This document shows positions 8,507-18,732 of a stretch of 64,000 nucleotides of DNA, in pieces (within the stretch, counting starts at the first letter, position 1; every line of letters starts with the position of its first letter). Below the pieces are notes generated by a model. It was given only the letters and a program-made list of their open reading frames with translations. It made no database searches and was not told where the DNA came from. Origin of the DNA: Hyphomonas sp. (GTDB taxonomy: Bacteria > Pseudomonadota > Alphaproteobacteria > Caulobacterales > Hyphomonadaceae). A program made the translations under genes and the position numbers. The DNA is taken from assembly GCF_022844445.1 (NCBI RefSeq), contig NZ_JALHLS010000001.1, forward strand, positions 248,001 through 312,000, given 5' to 3'.

Positions 8507-9747
8507 ATCTCGCCGCCGACCTCGCCGCCTTCCGCTCAAGCCTGCCGCAACGCGCCCGCCTCTTCGTCGGCGGCTGCAGCGGCGAGCCGCTCGGCCTGGC
8601 CGAAGCCTTCCGCGCCAGGCCCGACCTTGCCCAAGGTGTCACTTTCGTCGGCCAATGGGTGCCCGGCATCAACCAGACCGACTGGGCAAGCCTGCACCCG
8701 ACCGCCGAGGCCGAAACCACTTTCCTCGCTCCTGCCTTGCGCCCCTCCTTCGAGGGCGGGCGCACGCGCATTCTGCCCATGACCTATTTCCAATCCTGGG
8801 ACTGGATCGGATGCACCCCGCTTGATGGCGGCATCCTGCTCGTCTCTCCTCCGGATACGGACGGTAACGTCACCTTTGGCGTCAGCGCCGATTTCGGCCC
8901 GGCCCTCGCCGCGCGCCCAGAAGTGCCGCTGCTCGCCGTGATCAATCCGCATATGCCTGCCCCGCCGCACACCCCGCGCGTGCCGCTGTCACGCTTCTCG
9001 CAGGTCACGGAAGACCTGGGACCACTGCTCAGCGTCCCGCCGGCCCCACTCGCACCCGCCTTCGCCGACATTGCGCGGCACATCTCTGTCCTGGTGCCGG
9101 ACGGCGCCGCCTTGCAGTTTGGCATTGGCAACGTCCAGCAAGCCGTGCTGACCGAACTCGCCGGACGCAAGGGCCTCTCCATCTGGTCCGGCATCGTGTC
9201 GGACCCCGTCATCGGCATGCTCGAAGCCGATCCTTCGCTTCAAGTCACCACCGGCGTTGCCGTCGGCACCGACGCCCTCTACAATCGTCTCGCCGCCGAG
9301 CCACGAGTCCGCTTCGAGCCGGTGATCGTCACCCACAACATCCTGCGCCTGGCGGAACTGGAGAAGTTCACCGCCATCAATTCCGCCCTCGAAGTTGATC
9401 TATTCGGGCAGGCCAATTCGGAGTTCATCAGCGGACGGCAGATTTCCGGCACTGGCGGCTCGACCGACTTCCTGCGCGGCGCCCGCGTCTCTCGCGGCGG
9501 CACCGGCATCATCGCCCTCGCAGCCACGGCGCGCGGCGGCGCCGTCAGCCGTATTGTCCCGCGTCTCGCGCCTGACGCCACAAGCATCGCCCGAGCCGAC
9601 ATGGATGTCGTCATCACCGAATTCGGCGCCGCCCGCCTGCAGGGCCTCGATCTCGACGCCCGCGCCGCCGCCCTCATCGCCATCGCTGACCCTGTCCATT
9701 GCAGCGCCCTCTCCAACGCCTGGGACGACATGCGGCGCGGGATGTAG
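8503..9747 (+). CDS. Acetyl-CoA hydrolase/transferase family protein
   Basis: LQFGIGNVQQAVLTEL, EVDLFGQANSEFISGRQISGTGGSTDFLRGARVSRGG typical of CoA transferase family I/CAT1-like proteins; overlaps preceding stop. Confidence 0.9.
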   Translation: MNLAADLAAFRSSLPQRARLFVGGCSGEPLGLAEAFRARPDLAQGVTFVGQWVPGINQTDWASLHPTAEAETTFLAPALRPSFEGGRTRILPMTYFQSWDWIGCTPLDGGILLVSPPDTDGNVTFGVSADFGPALAARPEVPLLAVINPHMPAPPHTPRVPLSRFSQVTEDLGPLLSVPPAPLAPAFADIARHISVLVPDGAALQFGIGNVQQAVLTELAGRKGLSIWSGIVSDPVIGMLEADPSLQVTTGVAVGTDALYNRLAAEPRVRFEPVIVTHNILRLAELEKFTAINSALEVDLFGQANSEFISGRQISGTGGSTDFLRGARVSRGGTGIIALAATARGGAVSRIVPRLAPDATSIARADMDVVITEFGAARLQGLDLDARAAALIAIADPVHCSALSNAWDDMRRGM

Positions 9748-9764
9748 CCGAATGAGGATTGGAT

Positions 9765-10166
9765 TCAGAGATTCATCTGAGACTGCGTGGTAAGCGCGAC
9801 GAGCTTGCCTTCCGCGGTTTCGATCCGCGTTTGCCAGACCTGCAGGCGCCGGCCGATGCTGACGGGCTCTGCGGTCACCATGAGCACACTGCCCACAGGC
9901 GCCGCCGCGATCAGGTTCGTCTTGCTCTCGGTCGTTGTTGTACCCTTCGCTCCTTCCGGCAGGTTGAGGAAGGCGCCAATCGCGCCGGCACAATCGGCCA
10001 GCGTCATCAGGAAGCCGCCGTGTGCGATCCTCCCGGCGGTGCAATGGTCTGCGCCCACCGTAACCGTGGCTCGCACACGCGCCTTGTCCGCATCGATGAA
10101 GTTCAGCCCGACCAGTTTCGCGAAGGGCATGGAGGCGCCGAGCACCTCCAGTCGGGCGTCACTCAT
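9765..10166 (-). CDS. PaaI-family hotdog thioesterase
   Basis: IAHGGFLMTLADCAGAIGAFLNLP and hotdog length. Confidence 0.88.
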   Translation of the reverse strand: MSDARLEVLGASMPFAKLVGLNFIDADKARVRATVTVGADHCTAGRIAHGGFLMTLADCAGAIGAFLNLPEGAKGTTTTESKTNLIAAAPVGSVLMVTAEPVSIGRRLQVWQTRIETAEGKLVALTTQSQMNL

Positions 10167-10717
10167 TTTTGCTCGGTTTCCTTAAGCAGGCTAAGATCAT
10201 ACCCCGCGGTGACGGCAGCTGCATCCAGCTTGGCACGCATGTCCGGCGTGACCGTGGGCGTGCGCGACAGCATCCAGAGGAAGCGGCCTGATGGCTCGCC
10301 GATGAGGGCATGGCGATAGTCCGCATCCAGATAGATGATCCAGTAATTCCCTCGCCCTGCTGGCAGCGGGATCGGCGCAAAGTTCACGAAGATCCGCGCG
10401 CCGTTCGAGCCGTCCATCACGCGCGCCACCGCTGCCGCCGATCGCGGCTTGCCGTCCTTGGTCCCGAACCGGCAAGTGTTCAGCACATCCACCTTGCCAT
10501 CCGCGCGCAACGTGTACTCGGCGGTCGTGCCCTCGCAGTCCCTCTGAAAACTCGTCGGATAGCGGGCGATCTCGTACCAGAGACCCATGTACCGCGGAAC
10601 ATCGACTGAGGCGACCGCCTCGAGCGCCGTCGCATCCTTCGCCCGGCCCGAAGGGCCTGCAATACAGGCTGAAACAGAGGCGGAAAGCAGAATAATAGTC
10701 AGCAGCCGGAACATCAT
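10163..10717 (-). CDS. Lipocalin family protein (Blc-like)
   Basis: VDVPRYMGLWYEIARYPTSFQRDCEGTTAEYTL; YWIIYLDADYRHALIGEPSGRFLWMLSRTP; signal peptide with Cys. Confidence 0.92.
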   Translation of the reverse strand: MMFRLLTIILLSASVSACIAGPSGRAKDATALEAVASVDVPRYMGLWYEIARYPTSFQRDCEGTTAEYTLRADGKVDVLNTCRFGTKDGKPRSAAAVARVMDGSNGARIFVNFAPIPLPAGRGNYWIIYLDADYRHALIGEPSGRFLWMLSRTPTVTPDMRAKLDAAAVTAGYDLSLLKETEQK

Positions 10718-11904
10718 GCGGGATTCCTCTTGATCAGCTGCTTGGCGATGATGATCCGTTGCAGCTCATTGGTGCCTTCGCCGATGCAGAGCAGCGGCGC
10801 GTCGCGGTACAGCCGCTCGAGCACGTACTCGGTGGAGTAGCCATAACCACCATGAATACGCATAGCTTCCGTAGCCACTTCGAGCGCCGTCTCGGAGGCG
10901 AACCATTTCGCCATGCCGGCTTCCATGTCCACCCTCTCGCCGCCGTCGTAAGCGCGCGCCGCATCTTCGACGAGCAGTTCCGCCGCGCGTGTCTTGGCGG
11001 CCATCTCGCCCAGCTTCAGCTGGATCGCCTGGTGCTCGCAGATCGGCTTGCCCATCGTCTGGCGCACCTGGGAATAGGCGACGCTCTCGCGCAGGGCCCG
11101 GCGCGCGATGCCGACGCCGCGCGCGGCGATGTTGATCCGGCCAAGCTCCAGCCCGCCGGTCGCCATATAGAAGCCCTCGCCTTCCTTGCCGCCGACGAGG
11201 CAGAGACTCGCATCGCACTCATAGTCCTCGAAAATGAACTCGCCAGAATCGATGCCCTTGTAGCCGAGCTTACCGAGCTTGCGCCCGTTGTGCACACCCG
11301 CGAGGGGCTTGCGGGTTTCGGGATCGATCTTTGGCACGATCAGCATCGACATGCCCCGGTGACGCGGCACCGCGTCCGGATCAGTCTTCACCAGCAGCGC
11401 CACGCAGTGGCCCTCGATGGCATTGGAAATCCATGTCTTCGTTCCGTTCACGACGTACTTGTCACCCTTGCGTTTGGCCACCGTGCGGATCCCCTGCAGG
11501 TCGCTGCCAGCATCCGGTTCGGTCAGGCCAAGCCCGCCGCGCATCTCGCCGCTGGCAAACTTCGGCAGCCAGTATGACTTCTGCGCTTCCGTTCCGAATT
11601 TCTGCACGATGATCGCCATCATCATGTGTGTGTTGAAGATGCCCGTCAGGCTCATCCACTCCTCGGAAATCAGCGAGACGATGCGCGTATAGGTCGTCGC
11701 AGAAAGCCCAAGCCCGCCATAGTCCGGATGGACCAGTGCGCCAAACAGGCCAAGCTCGGTCATGTCGGCGACAAGGTCCGCTGGCCATTCATTGTCATGC
11801 TCAAGCTTCAGCGCGACGGGCGCCACCTTCTTTTCGAGCCATTTCTGGATCGAGGCCAGCATCTGGCGCTCGTCGGCTTCGGAATGCACAATCGTATCGG
11901 CCAT
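10714..11904 (-). CDS. Acyl-CoA dehydrogenase
   Basis: GGLGLTEPDAGSDLQGIRTVAKR, MRIHGGYGYSTEYVLERLYRDAPLLCIGEGTNELQ. Confidence 0.95.
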   Translation of the reverse strand: MADTIVHSEADERQMLASIQKWLEKKVAPVALKLEHDNEWPADLVADMTELGLFGALVHPDYGGLGLSATTYTRIVSLISEEWMSLTGIFNTHMMMAIIVQKFGTEAQKSYWLPKFASGEMRGGLGLTEPDAGSDLQGIRTVAKRKGDKYVVNGTKTWISNAIEGHCVALLVKTDPDAVPRHRGMSMLIVPKIDPETRKPLAGVHNGRKLGKLGYKGIDSGEFIFEDYECDASLCLVGGKEGEGFYMATGGLELGRINIAARGVGIARRALRESVAYSQVRQTMGKPICEHQAIQLKLGEMAAKTRAAELLVEDAARAYDGGERVDMEAGMAKWFASETALEVATEAMRIHGGYGYSTEYVLERLYRDAPLLCIGEGTNELQRIIIAKQLIKRNPA

Positions 11905-11922
11905 GGCCGGGTTCCTTCAGGT

Positions 11923-12417
11923 CTACCAATAATCTTTCATGAGTTCGCGCGACCAGTCCGGCTGGCGAACTTCTCCGCGTGGCAGGAATTCCCGCATCAC
12001 GGGCTTGATGTCGAGCACCGGCGTGCCGTCGATGGCATCAAGGCCTTCAACTTCAATCTCGCGGCCGTTGACCGAAACGATCTGGCAGACCGTGACGCCG
12101 ATCCGATTAGGACGATTCTTGCCGCGCTGCGCAAAGATGCCCACAGGCGGCCAGTCCGGATTGCCGCGCGGGCGGCGCGCGCCGGTCTCGACCTTGCCAT
12201 CCGGCACGAGATGGAATTGGAAAACAATTTCGGCATGGCTGAAGGCGTCGAGGCCGAACAACGCCTCCGGCGCGAATGCGTCCGCAAGCACGATCACGGA
12301 GCGCTCGCTTCCCCAGTGGTCGTCTTGCGGCGCAACCCGCCCGCCGCGCACATGGGCAACTGGAGAGACGGGTACGGAGGACATCTTGGGACTCCCGGTT
12401 TCAGGTTCAACGGACAC
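11923..12417 (-). CDS. TsaA/TrmO-like (UPF0066) SAM-dependent methyltransferase family protein
   Basis: GLDAFSHAEIVFQFH, GIFAQRGKNRPNRIGVTV, DGTPVLDIKP. Confidence 0.83.
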   Translation of the reverse strand: MSVEPETGSPKMSSVPVSPVAHVRGGRVAPQDDHWGSERSVIVLADAFAPEALFGLDAFSHAEIVFQFHLVPDGKVETGARRPRGNPDWPPVGIFAQRGKNRPNRIGVTVCQIVSVNGREIEVEGLDAIDGTPVLDIKPVMREFLPRGEVRQPDWSRELMKDYW

Positions 12418-13222
12418 TCGCGAGCAGGCGTTCCGCAGCGAGGATGACAGGACGGTCGATCATTTTTCCCTTGTGGAGCGCAACGCCGCCGCCGGCTGCG
12501 TCCATCGCTGCCAGCACTGCGCGCGCGTCGGCGATCTCCTCGGCGCTCGGCGTGTAAACGGCGTTCACCGCCGCCACCTGCCCCGGATGAATGCAGGCGC
12601 GGCCGGAAAAGCCCATCGCTTTCGCCTTTCGGGTCGAGGTCGTGAGACCGTCCGTATCCGCCGTATCGAGAAAGGGCACGTCATAGGCCGGCACGCCACC
12701 CGATCCGCAAGCCGCCGCAATGGTGCCGCGCGCGGTCAGCATTGCATCCCAGTCGGAAAGATCTGCGCCGAGGCTCGCGGAAAAATCGACGCCCCCGAAC
12801 AACACTCCGCCGGTCGCCTGTTTCGCGATCTCGAAGGCGTTCGCCAGGGCGCGGCCGCTTTCAATAATCGGAATCAATGGAATCTTCCGGCCGAGGGCTT
12901 CGGCGACGATCTCCAGATCGACTGCCGTCTCCGCCTTTGGGATCACGAGGAAATCCGCCCGCGTGGCCGCTGCCGAACCCGCGAGCGCGGCAAGGTCGGC
13001 GCAGCCAAACGCCGTGCGCGGGGAATTGATGCGCAGACCCAAGTGGCGCCCGCGCCAGGCGCCGAGCCAGGTTAGCGTGTCGGTGCGGGCCTGCGCCTTG
13101 TCCACCGGCAGCACCGCGTCCTCTAGGTCGATGATCACGGCGTCGGCGCCCGCGGCGACGGCCTTCCCAAACCGGTCGAATCGGGCGCCGGGCACGAACA
13201 GAAAGGAGCGATAGACGAACAC
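12407..13222 (-). CDS. HpcH/HpaI aldolase / CitE-like CoA ester lyase
   Basis: YRSFLFVPGARFDRFGKAVAAGADAVIIDLEDAVLP; GRACIHPGQVAAVN. Probable GTG start near 13222 (ORF open to 13339). Confidence 0.88.
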   Translation of the reverse strand: MFVYRSFLFVPGARFDRFGKAVAAGADAVIIDLEDAVLPVDKAQARTDTLTWLGAWRGRHLGLRINSPRTAFGCADLAALAGSAAATRADFLVIPKAETAVDLEIVAEALGRKIPLIPIIESGRALANAFEIAKQATGGVLFGGVDFSASLGADLSDWDAMLTARGTIAAACGSGGVPAYDVPFLDTADTDGLTTSTRKAKAMGFSGRACIHPGQVAAVNAVYTPSAEEIADARAVLAAMDAAGGGVALHKGKMIDRPVILAAERLLASVR

Positions 13223-13392
13223 GAGGCAGGCCTTCCGATATTCGGTCCATCCGGTATCGGACCGTCGGATTGGGGTCAAACGGAAACCCGCCGGACAGGG
13301 GAATTGCGCCCGAGCGCCAATCACGCCACCCTGTCGCATGGGAATGGGAGAGATATGTGATTTCGATCCACTATCTGGGGTCAGAACGCATC

Positions 13393-13857
13393 ATGCAACT
13401 TGGCCTAGCCGAGCTGCGGGGCGCGAGCATCGAGCAGCAGGATTTCCTGCGCGCCGACCTCAGCGGGCGCGACCTCTCGGGCGCCGTGTTCCGGGACTGC
13501 GAACTGCGGGCCGCATGCCTCGACTGGGCGAACCTCGAAGGCGCCCGTTTCGACTATGCACGGCTGATGTCGGCCACCTTCCGGCATGCCCACCTTCGCG
13601 GCGCGTCCCTGCGCCATGCGACGCTCAAGGGCGCAGACCTCTCTGCCGCCTGCCTGATCGGGGCAGACTTCACAGGAGCGACGCTGCGCCTGGCGAACCT
13701 CTCCGGCGCCAACCTCTGCGGAGCGATCTGCCTCTGGAATGAAAGTGAGGATCTGACGCTTGCGGGCGCGCTCTATGACGGAGATACAATCCTGCCGCCC
13801 GCCTTCCAACCTGAAGCGCAGGGCATGATCCGCCGCCTTACCGCTGGCCGCGCTTGA
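13393..13857 (+). CDS. Pentapeptide repeat protein
   Basis: Repeated A(D/N)LxG units: FLRADLSGRDLSGAVF...ASLRHATLKGADLSAACLIGADFTGATLRLANLSGANL. Confidence 0.9.
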   Translation: MQLGLAELRGASIEQQDFLRADLSGRDLSGAVFRDCELRAACLDWANLEGARFDYARLMSATFRHAHLRGASLRHATLKGADLSAACLIGADFTGATLRLANLSGANLCGAICLWNESEDLTLAGALYDGDTILPPAFQPEAQGMIRRLTAGRA

Positions 13858-13891
13858 CTTAAGCTCGCGCCGTCCCCACCCCTTCCCGCAC

Positions 13892-16624
13892 ATGACCACG
13901 CTCAAGGCCATCCTCGGCCCCACCAATACCGGCAAGACCCATTATGCGATCGAGCGGATGCTCGCGCATGGCACCGGCATGATCGGCCTTCCGCTGCGCC
14001 TGCTGGCGCGCGAGGTGTATGACCGCGTCGTTGCCGCCAAGGGCGCGGCTTATGCAGCGCTGCTAACCGGCGAGGAGCGCATCCATCCGCCTACCGCACG
14101 CTATTTTGTCTGCACGGTGGAATCGATGCCGGTCGACGTACGTGCCGATTTTGTCGCCATCGACGAGATCCAGCTCGCCGAGGACGAAGACCGGGGCCAC
14201 GTGTTCACCGACCGGATCCTGCACATGCGCGGCAACCATGAAACGCTGCTGCTCGGCGCCGACACGATGCGCGGCTTGCTGAAGGCGCTGAGGCTTGGGG
14301 TCGAGACAGAACCGCGCCCGCGCTTTTCGGAACTGCGGTATGCGGGCCATGTGAAGATCACCAAGCTGCCGAAGCGCACCGCCATTGTCGCGTTCAGCGC
14401 GGAGGAAGTCTACGCGATTGCCGAACTCCTCCGCCGGCAGAAGGGCGGCGCGGCGGTCGTCATGGGCGCGCTGAGCCCGCGCACCCGCAATGCGCAGGTG
14501 GCGCTCTACCAGTCCGGCGAAGTTGACTACATCGTCGCCACCGATGCCATCGGCATGGGGCTGAACCTGGATGTCGGCCGCGTCGTGTTCGCCTCGCGCA
14601 CCAAGTATGACGGGCGCCGCCACCGGCCGCTGACACTTGCGGAATGCGCGCAGATCGCGGGACGTGCCGGACGGTTCCGCACCGACGGCGAGTTCGGCGA
14701 GACCGGCAGCTGCCCGCCCTTCGCGGACGAAGAATGGAGAGCCATAGAAGGCCACCACTTCGATCCGGTGGACGCCGTTCAGTGGCGCAATTCCGCACTC
14801 GATTACGCCAGCCTCAAATCCCTGATCCGCTCGCTGGAGCGCCCGTCCGGCAATCCCGTGCTGATCCACAATCCGCGTGCGCTCGACGAATGGGTACTAC
14901 GCCGCATGAGCGAGGACGGCGCCATCGGACCAAACGTTACCGGCGACCGGAAAGTCCGCCGCCTCTGGGATCTCGCCCGCCTGCCGGACTTCCGCAAGGC
15001 CGGCCCGGAAGGCCACGGCCGCCTTGTCCTCGGCCTTGCCGAAACGCTTGCCGACCCGGATGCGCGCCTCTCCGACGAAGGCCTGCGCCGCCGCATGGAC
15101 GACCTCGCCTCGGTGCGCGGCGACATCAACCAGCTGCAGCAACGCCTCGCCGCGATCCGCACCTGGACCTATGCCGCCAACCGCGAGGACTGGCTCGAGA
15201 ACCCTGCCTATTGGCGAGAGAAGACCCGGGAGATTGAAGACTCCCTGTCAGACGCGCTACACGTTGCGCTGACCGCCCGTTTCGTGGACAGGCGGACCAC
15301 TGCCCTTCTCGCAAGCCTGAGGAAAGAAGATGCGCTCGTGACTGACCTGACGCCAAACGGCGACGTGACCGTGGAGGGCCATCTGGTCGGCCGCCTGCGA
15401 GGCCTAACTTTCGAGCCCGCCGTCGATGCGCGCACGCTCGAAGGCAAGGCCGTGCGCGGCGCCGCGATGGCCGCCGTCCGCCCGATGCTGAGCGCGCGTC
15501 TTGCCGAAATCGCGGTAGCGCCGGCTGAAGCCTTCAAGCTGACCGAAGCGGCCGAGATCGAATTCAAGGAAGCGCCGGTCGCCCGCCTCACCAAGGGGCA
15601 GCAATGGATGACGCCCCGCACCGAACTGATTGGCGCCATCGAGGCTGAGGCGGCCGAGCGGCAAGCCGCGCTGACCCGGATCGAGGAATGGGTGCGCGGC
15701 GAAATCGGCCGCGTGCTGCCGACACATGCCAAGCTGGCCTTCGCCAAAACCGGCGAAGCGCTTGAAGGTCTGCTGCGCGGCCTTGCCTTCCGCATTCTCG
15801 AGAGCGGCGCCTCGATTGATCTTCGTACGGATGAATCGGCCCCTCGCCTCAATCCCGAGCAGCGCGAGGCCCTGAAGTCCGCCGGCATCCGAGTTGGCCG
15901 CGTCGCTGCCTATGCGCCTGATGCGCAGAAGCCGGCTGCGCAGAAGATGATTGCAATCCTGAAAGCGGTTGAAGCGGCCACGGAATATCCCCTCGCCCCG
16001 GAAGGCGCCGGCTCGTTTGGCCTTGATGGCACCTGGCCGGAAGACGCGCTTGCCGCCAATGGCTACCTGCGTTTTGGCCGCCGCGCCGTTCGCGCAGACC
16101 TAGCCGAACGCCTCGGTTGGGAACTCGCCAAGCGCCGCAAGGACGCTGCCAAGGCCGTGTTCGAAATACCGATCGACCTTGCTTCGGTCGTCTCCTGCCC
16201 TGCCGAAGACTGGCCCGCCGTGCTGAAAGGCTTCGGCATCGCGCCCGCCGAGAAGAATTCCGAGACCGGGGCGGTGACTTTGTGGCGCTATGTGGCGCGC
16301 GCCCGTCCAGATACGGACGAAAAGCCTGCGCGTCGTCCGCCGCGTGCAGACGCCGACAAGCCCGAAGGCGCGCCGCGCCAGGACCGACGCCCAGATAGCC
16401 GCGGCAGCCAACGTCCGGATCGCCGCCCGGACAATCGCAAGAGCGGCGCTTCTCAGGTCCAGGAACGCCGTCCAAAGCCGCTAGACCCGGACAGCCCCTT
16501 CGCAGCGCTTGCGGCCCTGCTTCCTCCGCCGAAGCCTGAGAAACCCCCGCGCCCGCCTAGGCAGAAAAAGCCTCCCGCCGAGGCCCGCGCGCCTGCCGCC
16601 TTCCGGTACCGCCCGTTCAGATGA
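13892..16624 (+). CDS. SUV3-like helicase with low-complexity basic/proline-rich C-terminal tail
   Basis: ILGPTNTGKTHYAIERM Walker A, AIDEIQLAED Walker B, ATDAIGMGLNLDVGRVVFAS, QIAGRAGRF. Confidence 0.92.
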   Translation: MTTLKAILGPTNTGKTHYAIERMLAHGTGMIGLPLRLLAREVYDRVVAAKGAAYAALLTGEERIHPPTARYFVCTVESMPVDVRADFVAIDEIQLAEDEDRGHVFTDRILHMRGNHETLLLGADTMRGLLKALRLGVETEPRPRFSELRYAGHVKITKLPKRTAIVAFSAEEVYAIAELLRRQKGGAAVVMGALSPRTRNAQVALYQSGEVDYIVATDAIGMGLNLDVGRVVFASRTKYDGRRHRPLTLAECAQIAGRAGRFRTDGEFGETGSCPPFADEEWRAIEGHHFDPVDAVQWRNSALDYASLKSLIRSLERPSGNPVLIHNPRALDEWVLRRMSEDGAIGPNVTGDRKVRRLWDLARLPDFRKAGPEGHGRLVLGLAETLADPDARLSDEGLRRRMDDLASVRGDINQLQQRLAAIRTWTYAANREDWLENPAYWREKTREIEDSLSDALHVALTARFVDRRTTALLASLRKEDALVTDLTPNGDVTVEGHLVGRLRGLTFEPAVDARTLEGKAVRGAAMAAVRPMLSARLAEIAVAPAEAFKLTEAAEIEFKEAPVARLTKGQQWMTPRTELIGAIEAEAAERQAALTRIEEWVRGEIGRVLPTHAKLAFAKTGEALEGLLRGLAFRILESGASIDLRTDESAPRLNPEQREALKSAGIRVGRVAAYAPDAQKPAAQKMIAILKAVEAATEYPLAPEGAGSFGLDGTWPEDALAANGYLRFGRRAVRADLAERLGWELAKRRKDAAKAVFEIPIDLASVVSCPAEDWPAVLKGFGIAPAEKNSETGAVTLWRYVARARPDTDEKPARRPPRADADKPEGAPRQDRRPDSRGSQRPDRRPDNRKSGASQVQERRPKPLDPDSPFAALAALLPPPKPEKPPRPPRQKKPPAEARAPAAFRYRPFR

Positions 16625-16640
16625 CGCCAGAGATGTGCAG

Positions 16641-16940
16641 ATGACGCCAGACGCCGCCGGTGATACGTCGGTGCGCGCGGATGTGTGGCTTTGGCGGGCT
16701 CGGTTTTTCCGCACGCGGGCCCTCTCCGCTGCCCATGTACGCCAGTCCGGCCTGCGCGTTTCGCATGGCGGACTGATCCGGCGCACCGACAAACCTGGCG
16801 CGCCGCTGGCAGTCGGCGACATCGTGACATTCGGGAAAGGCGCGGATATTCTCAGCGTCGAAGTGCTGGACCTTGGATCAAGGCGAGGACCGGCAGACGA
16901 GGCGCGGGCGCTCTACCGGCCGCTGGAGTCCGATCCATGA
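16641..16940 (+). CDS. S4 domain RNA-binding protein (Hsp15-like)
   Basis: VRADVWLWRARFFRTRALSAAHVRQSGLRVSHGG; follows helicase. Confidence 0.88.
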   Translation: MTPDAAGDTSVRADVWLWRARFFRTRALSAAHVRQSGLRVSHGGLIRRTDKPGAPLAVGDIVTFGKGADILSVEVLDLGSRRGPADEARALYRPLESDP

Positions 16941-17383
16941 TGAAATCAATCAAGAACCTGTTCTCCCCGAAAACGCCCGCCGAGCTGCCGATGGCGCCGG
17001 AAGTGGCCGTTGGGGCATTGCTGGTTGAAGCGGCGCTGATCGACGGCGTTTATGTGAACATCGAGAGCGACATGATCGCCGAGATACTGCTCGAATCCTT
17101 CGACTTCGACGCTGACAAGGCCGACGCGGTGCTGGCCCAGGCCGAAACCCTCGCGGAAGAAGCAGTCGGCAGCCATCAGTTTACCAAACACGCAAAAAAG
17201 CTCGCTATGGCCGACCGAGTGAAGGTCGTCGAGGCGATCTACCGGGTGATCTTCTCAGACGGCGAGCGATCGGACATCGAGGATTCCTATGTCCGCCATG
17301 TTGCAGGCCTGCTGCATGTCGATGACCTGGCCCGTGCCGAAGCGCGCAGGCGGGCCGAGGGCCGCGCCGCCAGTGCAGGTTGA
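16937..17383 (+). CDS. TerB-like domain protein
   Basis: VAVGALLVEAALIDGVYVNIESDMIAEILLESFDFD...VVEAIYRVIFSDGERSDIEDSYVRHVAGLLHV; ATGA overlap with the preceding gene. Confidence 0.85.
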   Translation: MMKSIKNLFSPKTPAELPMAPEVAVGALLVEAALIDGVYVNIESDMIAEILLESFDFDADKADAVLAQAETLAEEAVGSHQFTKHAKKLAMADRVKVVEAIYRVIFSDGERSDIEDSYVRHVAGLLHVDDLARAEARRRAEGRAASAG

Positions 17384-17480
17384 GGGAATCTGCACGCCCG
17401 ATTGAGCCTTCAACATTGACACTCACCGGCGCCGCCGCCAATTGGCGTGCCTGACAACCTCCCGCGAGACTGACCTGCCT

Positions 17481-17822
17481 ATGACCTACATCGTCGTCGA
17501 TGCCTGCATCCGCTGCAAATATATGGACTGTGTCGAGGTCTGCCCCGTCGACTGTTTCTACGAAGGCGAGAACATGCTCGTCATCCACCCTGATGAGTGC
17601 ATCGATTGCGGCGTATGCGAGCCGGAATGCCCGGTCGAGGCGATCAAGCCCGATACCGAAGACGATCCGGACAGCAAATGGCTGAAACTGAACACCGAAT
17701 ACGCGAAAATCTGGCCCAACATCACCCGGATGAAGGCCCCGCCAGAGGATCGGGAGGCGTTTGCTCAGGAAACGGGAAAACTGGAGAAATACTTCAGCCC
17801 GAACCCCGGAACTGGTGACTGA
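17481..17822 (+). CDS. fdxA: Ferredoxin FdxA (7Fe-type)
   Basis: [55 protein letters not shown]. Confidence 0.95.
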   Translation: MTYIVVDACIRCKYMDCVEVCPVDCFYEGENMLVIHPDECIDCGVCEPECPVEAIKPDTEDDPDSKWLKLNTEYAKIWPNITRMKAPPEDREAFAQETGKLEKYFSPNPGTGD

Positions 17823-18082
17823 ACGGCCTCCCGGGCCTGATTCTCCCTGCAGCTGCAGCAGCTTCCAAGGTGCCTCAAACGTTAACGAGGCGCTTGATTC
17901 TTATGCGTTTACTTTTCGTCAGCACCTGCGCGCACCTGTTGTAAATGCGCCAAATTCGTGTTACGTCTTTGGTCTGATCAATAATCATAGAGAAGCGGGA
18001 ATTCCTAACTCGGTACCTAAATCAGGGAACGGGGCCGGGAAGACGTCGCTTACGTGTGTGTAGAAAAAGGGTCAATTCAGAT

Positions 18083-18607
18083 ATGGCGAAAAAAGCAGAG
18101 ACTCGGGCACTGGCGTTCGAGGTCGGGCAAAGCGTTGTCTACCCGGCCCACGGCGTCGGCAAAATCACGGCCGTCGAGAAACAGACGGTCGCAGGCATGG
18201 CGCTCGAAGTCTATGTCGTCGCTTTCGACCAGGACAAGATGATCCTGCGCGTCCCGACCAACCGGGCCGAAGCCTCGGGCATGCGTGCCCTGGCCGGCTC
18301 GAAGCTGGTCGATGACGCCCTGAAAACCCTCGGCGGCAAGGCCCGCATCAAGCGCACCATGTGGTCGCGCCGTGCCCAGGAATACGAAGCGAAGATCAAT
18401 TCCGGCGACCTGATCTCGATCGCGGAGGTCGTGCGCGACCTGCACCGCGGTGATGACCAGCCGGAACAGTCCTATTCGGAGCGCCAGCTCTATGAGAGCG
18501 CGCTGGACCGGATGGCCCGCGAGCTCGCGGCGGTCGAGAACATCGACAAGGGCAAGGCGATGGAAAAACTCGCCAAGTCGCTGGCCAAAAAGAAGATCGC
18601 CGCCTGA
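18083..18607 (+). CDS. carD: CarD family transcriptional regulator
   Basis: FEVGQSVVYPAHGVGKITAVEKQTVAGMALEVYVVAF...ILRVPTNRAEASGMR. Confidence 0.93.
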   Translation: MAKKAETRALAFEVGQSVVYPAHGVGKITAVEKQTVAGMALEVYVVAFDQDKMILRVPTNRAEASGMRALAGSKLVDDALKTLGGKARIKRTMWSRRAQEYEAKINSGDLISIAEVVRDLHRGDDQPEQSYSERQLYESALDRMARELAAVENIDKGKAMEKLAKSLAKKKIAA

Positions 18608-18635
18608 AATCAGGCTTCGGCAAAGTAAACCGTGG

Positions 18636-18675
18636 AAATCCCCGTAGGTCCCGGACCTGCGGGGATTTTCCTTTT
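18636..18675 (+). terminator. Rho-independent terminator downstream of carD
   Basis: aaatccccgtaggtcc / ggacctgcggggattt stem followed by a T-rich tract (ttttccttttg). Confidence 0.85.
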
Positions 18676-18732
18676 GACTTGGGTCGGGACCGATGGCATT
18701 TTGAACAAAACATGAACAATTCAGAGGGTGTT

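Noticed and set aside
16937-17383. TerB-like gene as a tellurite resistance or phage-defence ter module
   Set aside because: No other ter genes nearby; it sits in a housekeeping-like cluster with the helicase, S4, fdxA and carD genes.
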